64,000 nt of DNA, taken from NCBI GenBank assembly GCA_933207985.1, contig OW240917.1, positions 125,017,829 to 125,081,828 on the forward strand, given 5' to 3'. A model generated the notes under the pieces. The model saw only the letters and a program-made list of their open reading frames with translations, was not told where the DNA came from and made no database searches. The DNA comes from Pelobates cultripes. Lineage: Eukaryota; Chordata; Amphibia; Anura; Pelobatidae. The number at the start of each line of letters is the position of its first letter. The first letter of the stretch is position 1. This document shows, piece by piece, positions 55,401-64,000 of the stretch. Position numbers and translations under genes: made by a program.

Positions 55401-57220
55401 GTAAACAGTCGGTTGTGGTGCGCCAAAACCAACAATGCTGTATGTCTATAATAAGAGGGCAAAAAGAGTATATAATACAAGATTTATTCAGCCTATAATA
55501 TGACAGACATATAGCATATATCACATGTTCATGTTACAAAAAGCTTCACGTATTTCCTGTATTGGTTGGGGTATGTATTGGGTGTATGCCGATGAATTCC
55601 ACCGTCCCAATGTCTTGATACAAAGTGCCTTCTTCACTGACGTTGCTACGGCAGCATATGATATGTTGCGGGAATCTTGGGTCTGGGTTTGTGATGGTTC
55701 AGGCATCATACCCCAAGGTTCTTGTAATGACGGGATGAGATACACATGAGTAATATGTGTGCACCTCTTAACGTTGCTGGGTGTCCGGTACATCCAGAAT
55801 TGAGTGCAATAATAATATTAATATGCACGGAGTGGTTGGAGTGCCAAATGAGAGGGGGTCACCTTTTTAATGACCGGTGCCATAGGTCATGCGGTGCCCA
55901 GGGGGTTTCCCTTGGTTACATTGGAGACATTGACAGTCTTGGAAATAAATAGGGGGGTCACCCCTGTATTGTCCCATGGGATGGAACGGGTACTATGAAG
56001 GGGGTCACACTCGTAAAAACTGCCAGCCGACTGGTCGGGGCATGTGCATGTGTGGTACATCCCAGTTAGATAGCAGAGCTTTACCTCTGCATCAATTAAC
56101 TTATATTTGTTAATAAGTAAAGGCACTCTAATATGTGGTGGGTAACCCCATTAGCAGTAAGGGGGTCACCCTTAATATAATGTAGCCACAGGTGGTTGGT
56201 AACGATATAATGCAGGTATTCCTGTCACTTGAGTATGTAAACACATAAACATATGTACTCCAGTATGTGGGGGGGGTCACCCCAGTAGCAGTAAGGGGTT
56301 AATGATATCATGAGGGTATTCCTGTTAAGGTGTCATATGGTATCTTTAAAAAATAAAATATATATTTCTGTTCAATGCAGTCCCAAAATTGTCGTGGCAT
56401 CGAAGGGGGATCCCCCACACAAACTATATGTGCGTGTGTATGTATGTTTCTATGCCCTTGTTAAGGTGTGGGTGGGACCTCAGCCGTAAGGGGGGTCACC
56501 CCTATAGAATGTTCGCCCTAAAGGGTCTCGCTTGGGGTCACCCCTGTAGTATTCCTGCCACCGTAAGTTCTGTGCAGGTCTCACTTGGGGGTCACCCAGC
56601 GTAGGGAGGGTCACCCCTGTAATATATTCAATTATGTGCACCCACATATGGCATTTAAATACTGTTGCCGCAATGGAGAGGGCTTATATCCATGAAGGTG
56701 AACACTAGAGAGTGTAGGAGAGAGCTGAACACTTTTAACCACAATCATGGAGTAAACACATCCTGTACGCCTGTTGATACCGTCATTGTGCACAGACCTC
56801 AGGGAACAGTGATCTTTACATATATAAGAAATCCTGCAGAGACGAGCTATGCCAGTTCATGGGAATCACGAATTGGCGAAACAAAGATGGGCGACGTGAA
56901 TCTCGCGGTATGCGCAATCCAAAATGGCCACCGTTCACGCGCCGATATGCTGTGCGGTCCGCCATCGCGGCCTGCCGGTATGGCAAAGCGCCCCCTCCCA
57001 GTACCCTTGCCTTGAAGCCCAGAACCCTGTCAGTAGAGAAGACGCGATTGAAGTAAAAAGACGCGATCTGCGTGAGGATAGCGACAGGGGAAACACAGGG
57101 TCAGCAGAAAACACAGATAAAGACTTATTAAACCAACATAAGGGGTAAAGCAGGGAGAAGGGGAGCAGGGGATAAATAACAATACACAAATGTTCAAATA
57201 AAGTGCAAATAGCTATTACA
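55401..57220. repeat. Segment with nine GGGTCACC(C) palindromes
   Basis: GGGGTCACCCC-like palindromes lie at about 55854, 55952, 55999, 56161, 56271, 56490, 56534, 56586 and 56605, often followed by TGTA. Between them are recurring ATGTGTGG and GCAGTAAGGGG phrases. It is not a regular tandem. It may be the untranslated end of the retroelement to the right. No gene was seen in it. Confidence 0.5.
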
Positions 57221-57224
57221 ATAA

Positions 57225-57335
57225 ATAGTGTGGAGCAAATTACTCTGACCTGTGCATTGGCTGGAGCAGCAAAGAAAGAGGAAGTGATACAGGGGAATGG
57301 CCTTTTATACCCTGTTGCAATGTTTTTTTCACTAA
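57225..57335 (+). mobile_element. Fragment of the Helentron-like repeat
   Basis: ATTACTCTGACCTGTGCATT, GCAGCAAAGAAAGAGGAAGTGA and GGCCTTTTATACC parallel the CTGACCTGTGTCA, GCAGCAAGTGATGTCATAGA and GGGCCTTTTGAACACC blocks of the array units at lower identity. Confidence 0.5.
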
Positions 57336-57446
57336 ACTTTATTGTTAAATCTGTGCTGCTGGAGTTTTAGTAAAGAGAGATTATGCAAAATACGAAGCCT
57401 CCTGTCATGTTATAAAATTGACAACTTCCTATTCAACATGGGGTCT

Positions 57447-57794
57447 CTAGCCTTCAGTACGACCGAGACATCGCCATAGGAATGTCTTGTTCTCCAGAAT
57501 ATCTTGGGAGGCAATCTGCAGCGAAACTAGGTTGATATCCTTGCCTTTCAAGATATCCTTCTTAATATTAGTGGTTACCATGTGCGCTGGGTTGATATTA
57601 GGGTTCTGTAGTGGACCAATGAATTTACTAGTCAGGGTGCCTGAGAGACCAGTAGGTTCTGGAGTAACCAATCCAGATGGTGCCACTCGCCCATCTTTAG
57701 CATCCAAACGGTCCAGCCTATCAGTAATCGTCCCAACTAGGACAAGACCAAAGATAGGACAGCCTGGAGGTCGAATGACTGGGGCCCTCGCCAA
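57447..57794 (-). pseudogene. Unknown retroelement-like open frame
   Basis: A ~115-codon minus-strand frame reads KPxIGCPxx-like GCPIFGLVLVGTITDRLDRLD near its start and HMVTTNIKKDILKGKDINLV later. The 'IKKDILKGKDINL' phrase resembles capsid-type ORF1 of DIRS/Ngaro elements, but this is a weak resemblance. It lies just 3' of a Penelope-like element on the same strand. Confidence 0.3.
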
Positions 57795-58554
57795 CCCCAG
57801 TGTTAACCGTGTTGGTATTAAGTAGTTTATAAAGTTCAGCCTTCCTGGCAGTGGCAGGTTAGGGAATACTCCTGCGTCTTAATTCGGCCATGATCCTAGG
57901 TATGGTCCAGGACCTGAGGGAAGACAGGCTGGCGGCGTCCCTTCTATGAGATGGAGAGGTGGATCTTGCAGGAGTGCGGGGAAGTGATTTCCAACACTGT
58001 AATGTGCTCAGGGCATGTGCGCATGCGTGGGGGTATCTTACCCGGAAATATAGTGTATAGATACGACCTTGTTTGCATGGTTACTAGCCCTCGCGAGAGG
58101 GTACCATGGAAACCATAGTAAACAGTAATAAAGACCGGTGCTAAGACAAGAATTCGGAAGCATAGAACCAATAAATATATGTGTGATGCCTTCAATAGAA
58201 AAATCTAATAATGCTAGTATATATATGGGAGCAGGAATCATGCCATAAGCTCCTATAAATAAAGTGTCAGAATATACAAAGTGAAACTGTGCATAACAGA
58301 GTGAGTAATCTGGCTAAATGTAATTGCATACAATGTGCTAGTGAGAGACATATACAAAAATAAAAATAGAGCATCCACATATCTCTATGGGATAAACTAA
58401 CTAGTACTGTATACTGCAATGGCTAGATAAGGCTATTATATATGTGCACAAGTGAAATCTAAAAATCACTTAAAGGTTCCAAGATAAATATCCTTCAACA
58501 AAAATTAAATACAAATATGGATAAAGATCAAAAATTGAGTTGAATTGATGTGTA

Positions 58555-59169
58555 TCATAGGTAAGGGTGATACGAAATCACTTCATTCAGTCCGTTGGGG
58601 GAAACAGTGTTGAGCTCGTAGATCCAAAAAGTCTCTTTCCTCAATAGTAAATTATCACGATCCCCACCACGTTGTAGTTGTGGTATGTGGTCTATTGCCA
58701 CAAATTTAAGGGTTGCAAGGGGGTGTTTCTTCTCCAAAAAATGTTTGGCGACCGGTTTATCAGAAGAGCCATCTCGATATGCTGTTCTGATGTTGGATCT
58801 GTGACCCCTGATATGATCGCACAGGGAAGTGATGGTTTTGCCAATATAAGCAAGTCCACATGAGCAAGATATCTTATAAATGACGTGTGTTGTCTTGCAA
58901 GTAATAGTATGGCGAATATTGTATCGTTTATTGTTGTGAGGGTGATTAAATGTGTGTGACGGGACCATATGGCCGCAAGTGACACAACTAAGACATCTCA
59001 CCCTACCCCTGACTTGTATAGTCAGTTTGGGTTGATAGCATATCGCTGGGTCTGTCTTAACCAGCATGTCACATAGATTTTTGTTACGTCTATGGCATAT
59101 CATAGGTGGCTCCTTAAACACTTTTGGTAGTGTCATCGGAAGACACAATTTTCCAATTATTTTTGACAA
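58555..59169 (-). pseudogene. PLE GIY-YIG endonuclease domain
   Basis: The frame is intact over ~200 codons. It carries a cysteine-rich lead (VRCLSCVTCGHMVPSHTF), then the nuclease core HVIYKISCSCGLAYIGKT, where the Y...YIG pair gives the family name. ITSLCDHIRGHRSNI supplies the conserved R and H. KPVAKHFLEKKH and a C-terminal LLLRKETFWIYELNTVSPNG close it, both typical of PLE C termini. The role is cleavage of target DNA during retrotransposition. The upstream RT part is broken, so no full protein is made. Confidence 0.88.
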
Positions 59170-59202
59170 TGTTGGAGATCAATGAAGATTTGTTATGATA
59201 GG

Positions 59203-60550
59203 TCATAGGAAATACCATCCTGGGGGTCGTAAAAGGACCTTTTGGGCCTGTGCATCCTTTGCATTCTGTAACGCTGCTGCCAAAGTTTGTCTACTGTATC
59301 CCCTTTCACGGAATTTGTTGGTCATATCTGTTATTTGAATTTGCCTGAGATGGTCATCGGAGTTATTTTGAATGACTCGACAGTATTGAGCATAAGGAAA
59401 AGATCTGATCAAGGATGTTGGATGAGGACTGTCGTGATGTAAAATAGTATTACGATCAGTGGGTTTAGAACGTAGGCTGTATGCCACTTTATTATCCGAG
59501 ATTGTGAGTTCTAAATCTAAGAAATTAACTGCTGATATTTGCCGTCATTCGTACTGGAGATGCAAGTCCATTGAGGTATTCAACCATCATGTATGCTTGT
59601 TGTTCATTTCCATGCCATATAATGAACACGTCATCGATGTAACGAAAATAACTGGTGATAAATTGTTGGAATGAAGAAAAATTATTTTTGATCGCATATA
59701 TGTACATAAAGGCATTAGCGTACATGGGTGCCATTGCAGCACCCATGGACATGCCTGTCAGTTGCAAGTACCAGGTATGTTTAAACCGAAAGTAGTTGTG
59801 TTACAGTGTGAATTCTAACAATTCCAACACCTATTCAATGGAAGGGCCTTGATATACAGTAGATTGTGAGAGGACCTGTCTCATAGCTTCTATACAAACA
59901 TCATGCGGGATGATGGTATAGAGGCTACTGACGTCCATGGTAATAAGTACTGACTGTGAATCTTCAGTGTGTATAGCTTGTAGCTTAGACAACAGGGTGG
60001 GGGTATCCTTGACACATGTATGTAAAGCCTCGACAGTATCCTTAAATAATGAATCCAACTATTTTGCCACTCGCTCCAGGACGTCTCCGATTGACGACAC
60101 GATAGGACGTCCATGAGGGTTGGAGGCATTTTTGTGTATTTTAGGAATAGAATACATAATTGGCTTGCGTGGATGTACTTTAGTGAGGTATAAGTATGTA
60201 TCTTGGTCAATATAATTTGCCCTTAGGCCCATAGTAAGAATAGAATCCAATTGTTGCTGAATTTGCGCCGTGGGATCCCCTGATAAAACCTGGTAGGTGT
60301 TAGTGTCATTCAGTTGACCTCTAATATAATTTGCATATTGTTGGTAGTCCATTATGACGATACCACCCCCTTATCGGCAGGGCGTATTACTATCCTAGGG
60401 TCTTTAGCCATGTTGTCTATAAGGAGACGTTGTTTCTTCGTGATGTTGTGGCGTCTATGGCTAGGTTGTTGTATAGCTGTAGTAGTTTCTTGTAATGTGG
60501 TAGAAAGAAACGTTTTAATGCTGGCTTTATTTGAGGATAAGATTTGGATT
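59203..60550 (-). pseudogene. PLE reverse transcriptase
   Basis: Motifs in order on the minus strand: YSIPKIHKNASNPHGRPIVS (60059-60352 frame), LITMDVSSLYTIIPHDVCIE (motif A), GMSMGAAMAPMYANAFM (motif B), RYIDDVFIIWHG (motif C, catalytic DD) and a YSRQTLAAALQNA thumb end. Three nonsense codons interrupt the same frame (at about 60059, 59831 and 59790), and a frameshift lies near 59500. Confidence 0.88.
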
Positions 60551-60977
60551 TGAATTGTTAGAAGCTAGTATGCTGTTCAGGAATATTTGAATTAGCCTTA
60601 TTGAAGAATTCCCGTAACCGCATTGTTCTTCCAAAATGGAATAATTCTACGTTCCATAAAACATTATTAGGAAAAGCTGTAGGAACAAAGGAGAGTCCTA
60701 AAGAAAGTATCTTTATTTCTTCTGGAACTAATTGGCGTTGTGACAAGTTGAACACTGGAATCAGCGTTTGAGTAGTGGTTTTCCACGGATGGTTAAACTG
60801 CCCCTTGCGACTCCTTCTCGAGATGCGTTTTCTATGTCCTTGATACGGCTCCTTGTAGTGGTGCCCATAATTGGTGCTCCTAAAAAAGATACTGTCACGG
60901 CTGCTAGTGTGGTCCAACACGCAGAAACTATGTAAACATATACATAAAAAAGGAAAGGAAATAAAAGGACAGAGCAT
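60551..60977 (-). pseudogene. PLE N-terminal region
   Basis: VFNLSQRQLVPEEIKILSLG followed by LSFVPT is the usual N-terminal motif of Penelope-like proteins (NLS..L...E...L..GL.F.PT). A separate frame break follows EQHTSF. Confidence 0.7.
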
Positions 60978-61357
60978 AAACCGGACCTTAGAATGGCCAG
61001 ACTAATATGCTAGAGATAGAGAATGGTCAAAGGGAAAGCCAGAAATACTCAGATACCGTTGAAACAAGCCAAGTCAGGGGAACCAGAATTCGGAATAACC
61101 AGGGAAAAGCCAAGATCAGGATACCAGGAAGTTATATTCACAAAGATAAACACACTCTCGGGAACCAGGAACAGAAAACAACGACAGGGCAAGGAACTGG
61201 AGTGAATTAGGGATTTAAATATCCCTCTCTGGGCTATGATTGGTCAGAGGGTGACCTCTGACCCCAGAACGTGCGTGTGCGTTGATGTCGTGACGTCACG
61301 CGCACGTCGATATAAATCTGAGGGACGGAGCTTGTGGTGTTCGCGACCACGTGACAG
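60892..61357. mobile_element. Possible small DNA element between PLE and L1
   Basis: CTGTCACG at the left and CGTGACAG at the right are inverted and bracket ~466 bp containing GTCGTGACGTCACGCGCACG, a strong palindrome. No target duplication was found. Confidence 0.35.
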
Positions 61358-63264
61358 AACGGTGCGCTAACTGCAGGCCCATCTACCTTCACCTCAGAGG
61401 GCCTCCTCCTGTTGTCTACGTACGCAGAGAAGGCCTTCGACAGAGTAAACTGGGACTACTTGTTTGCTGTCCTGCAAAAGAACAGTGGGATGGGGGATGG
61501 GCCAGTATATCATTAACTGGATCGAGTCGCTGTACTCCTGCCCCACAGCCAGACTTTGTGTTAACGGAGCACTCACAGACCCCTTCCCAATCAGGAACAG
61601 CACTAGACAGGGCTGCCCGCTATCTCCCTTGATCTTCGGCCTTGCCCTCGAACCCTTCCTCCAAGCGATCAGACAGAACCCAAACATACAGGGGATGAGA
61701 ATAGGCAAAACGGTCCACACCGTGGTGGCCTATGCGTACGACCTCTTATTATTCATGACAAACCCCTACCGCTCTCTTAGACATATATTGACAGAATTTG
61801 ACACATGGATCACTTTCAAATTTCAAAATAAACTACTCAAAATCTACAATACTTAACGTGTCCTTCCCAAAAGAACAGGTCATACATACTCAATGTCTCT
61901 TTGCCTTCAAATGGACAGACTCAGCCTTGAAATACCTATGGATTTGGGTTACAAGGGAATGCAGCCAGCTATACCGGGTCAACTTCCAACCTCTCTTAAC
62001 GCGGCTAGGGGAGGATCTGGAGAAATGGTCACTGCCACACCTCTCTTGGTTCAGCAGAGTGGGCATAGTCAAAATTAACCTCCTACCGCGGGTTCTATAC
62101 CTGTTTCAAGCCAGGCACAGGCCCCAAAACTGGCCCTATCATCATTCCTGTACCGGCTGGTACACAACCCAGCCTTTCCTCCAGGCCTAGAACCAAAGTC
62201 ATTCCAGAGGATGATAGGCGCAGACATCCCCCAAACACTACACCTGTTCACGGAGGGACAGATCAAACCCCTGACCAAGATAACGAACACCCCAAATTTC
62301 ATGCTCTGCTTCAGATACAAACAGCTGACAGACTTCCTCACCTCTCTCCCACAGAAACCCCTCCTGACAAGAGACCTAACTCCACTAGAGGTGATCTGCA
62401 CATCCAAAGATCCAATGGAACATGGCATATCAACCTTATACATTATGCTCCTCACAAAGCGGAATACACCATATGGGAAGAAGCCCTAGGTGAAACACTA
62501 ACTCCCAAACAATGGCACAAAATCTGTGACCTCACACTACATTGCACGGTGTCCAGTAAGACACAGGAAACTGCATATAAATTGCTAACATACTGGTATA
62601 GGACTCCCGAGTCGCTACACTCAATGATACCAACCATAGATAATAGCTGTTGGAGGTGCGGAGGTGAGGTGGGCACCCTACTTCACCTATGGTGGAAGTG
62701 CCCCAAAATAAAAACATTTTGTGAAAAGGTCTCTACCGTATCATTCAAAGGTTTTCAGATGACCCACCCCCCTTCAAACCGGCATCGATTCTTTTACATC
62801 ACACTAAAACCCACACATCCACATACAAAAACTCACTGACAATACGAATTCTGAATGTTGCTAAAGGGCTGGTGCCTCTATTCTGGAAGAAAGACGTAGC
62901 CCCACCGATTGAACTGTGGTTCCAACGAATGGAAGAACTCCGTGCTAGGGAAGACCTAATATTCCGCAGCAGCGAGAAACCCCAAACCTAACTGAATATC
63001 TGGACTCAGTGGATTCTATCCACAAACTCAGCTGATTTCAAATCACTTTTACAGTAAGACACTTCTGACACCACCAGTAGAGACAGAGAAGAACCTTAAT
63101 ATAAGCATAATACCAATCATTGAGAGCAAAACTTGCCTTCTACTTACCTTCATACCCTCTTTCTCTCCCCTCCCCAGAAACTCACCAACTCCCTAGGCCC
63201 CTGCGCAGGGAGCCCCTTATTAGGACGAACCGATAGTGATCACTAATGACTGGGACAACATACC
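61358..63264 (+). mobile_element. 5'-truncated L1/Tx1-type LINE
   Basis: It starts inside the RT and runs through the C-terminal zinc knuckle to apparent 3' UTR, where an LTR begins. Frameshifts occur near 61480, 61810 and later. Confidence 0.8.
61400..63000 (+). pseudogene. L1 RT C-terminal half remnant
   Basis: YAEKAFDRVNWDYLFAVLQK (motif A, D altered), NSTRQGCPLSPLIFGLALEP (motif B), VVAYAYDLLLF where a YADD core is expected, FSRVGIVKINLLPRVLYLFQ and the zinc knuckle CWRCGGEVGTLLHLWWKCP at about 62650. The first catalytic Asp of motif C is replaced by Tyr and the frame changes several times, so it is inactive. Confidence 0.85.
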
Positions 63265-64000
63265 TGTGACGAGACCAATATCGCCACTGTGCATTGGAGG
63301 ATCCTGGTTGCCTGCCTACTGCCTTTTGACTTTGGACCGGCATTTAAATACTTTATTTTCCTATGCAGAAAGGTCTATTCATGTGTTTCTGCCCTGGCGT
63401 TCGGTAGATTCTCGGATTTACTTAATGAACTAATTTAACCCAGATAGCTATGCCATGGAGCCTATTTGAGTAATAAAAGACTTTGGCTCCATGGCAATTG
63501 AACTGTATGTGTGTGGTCTGAACGCCATTCAGTAATAATGTGCGCTCAGACCTAAGCTATCTGGGGATATGTTGCATGTCTTTATTTTATGTAATAAATG
63601 TAACCTTGTGTATTTTACTGTATTTTGCTACCATGTGGCTAATGGAGTTGTGCCTCTGTCCTTGGAGATAATTGGATTACTTCTCAATTATCTCCAGGAT
63701 AGAAGACTCTGTGGAACTGGTTTTGGGCAGAAAAGCCATGCGTCATTTGGTCACAAAGGACTTCGATCTATTTTTTGAACCAATGGACCAATTTGGATGA
63801 TTTTGACATATGTTTGTATTTGGAGTATGCCGATTCTGAAAATGTAAGTGAATGTGATGCATACTTTTAAAGTTATGAATAATGTGGAAAAACTGTATTT
63901 CTCTGCCTGTGATAATTACATTACCCTTTGTGTAAGGTAATTGTATCACAGGCAGAGGGGAGGATTTTGTGTGGGAGTGACTGAGTGTATTGTACGTGTT
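63265..64000 (+). repeat. LTR related to the 18-21 kb element, cut by window end
   Basis: TGTGACGAGACCAATATCGC begins a sequence that follows the 18027 LTR block by block: CGCCACTGTGCATTGGAG, CCTGGTTGCCTGCC, CAGAAAGG, CTATCTGGGGATATG, CTCCAGGATAGAAGACTCTG, CAGAAAAGCCATGCG and CACAAAGGACTT. It is an older or different subfamily with an extra ~110-bp block near 63390-63500. Confidence 0.75.

Larger units (their letters stand above)
57940..60977 (-). mobile_element. Penelope-like element (PLE)
   Basis: Minus strand: an N-terminal region, reverse transcriptase with PLE motifs, then a GIY-YIG endonuclease, the order unique to Penelope elements. Non-coding sequence after the stop at 58555 (down to ~57940) is probably its 3' region. 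In-frame stops and a frameshift inactivate it. Confidence 0.8.

Overview
The window is vertebrate nuclear DNA, most likely from a frog or toad (anuran). That is inferred from one recognisable host gene, phase-consistent introns with GT/AG boundaries, a CpG-island promoter, and a dense mix of repeats typical of amphibian genomes: TTAA-flanked hairpin MITEs, hAT MITEs, L1/Tx1-type LINEs, L2/CR1 fragments, Penelope-like elements, a decayed retrovirus and LTR elements. There is no bacterial-style gene organisation. The species cannot be fixed from sequence alone. Two 100-base N runs (17891-17990 and 35132-35231) are assembly gaps.

The only host gene I can support is the 5' part of ADAD1 (adenosine deaminase domain containing 1, a testis double-stranded-RNA-binding protein) on the + strand. 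A CpG island with CCAAT boxes lies at about 36690-36905. Three coding exons follow at 37834-38011, 47325-47513 and 49921-50073. All three end in phase 1 with GT donors. Together they give the N terminus and the dsRNA-binding domain; the deaminase-like exons must lie beyond the window or in sequence I could not recognise.

Layout. 1-1080: CA-rich minisatellite. 2006-5736: 3.7-kb TTAA-flanked, hairpin-rich DNA element with five ~390-bp tandem periods. 6200-9130: decayed endogenous retrovirus (RNase H, integrase, env-like remnants, probable 3' LTR). 9590-12330: old repeats, a minus-strand retroposon and telomere-like DNA. 12332-17667: head-to-tail array of six ~0.8-kb units whose ends look like Helitron/Helentron termini. 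18027-21409: complete non-autonomous LTR retrotransposon with two 931-bp LTRs. 21410-36280: retroposed fragments, L1 ORF1 and L2 remnants, several hAT elements (some nested), Penelope-type palindromes and CT-rich minisatellites. 36690-50073: ADAD1, whose first coding intron holds TTAA MITEs and a 6.1-kb antisense L1 with target-site duplications. 51140-55090: decayed L1 with two nested insertions. 55400-57320: segment with nine GGGTCACCC palindromes. 58250-60980: Penelope-like element with reverse transcriptase and GIY-YIG endonuclease. 61358-63264: 3' part of another L1. 63265-64000: start of an LTR related to the one at 18-21 kb.

Apart from ADAD1 the window is a layered record of transposition. 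Perfect target-site duplications fix the order of several nested events. The most unusual structures are the Helentron-like tandem array, the 3.7-kb fold-back TTAA element, and the small LTR element carrying only one gag-like reading frame with a 48-bp internal repeat.
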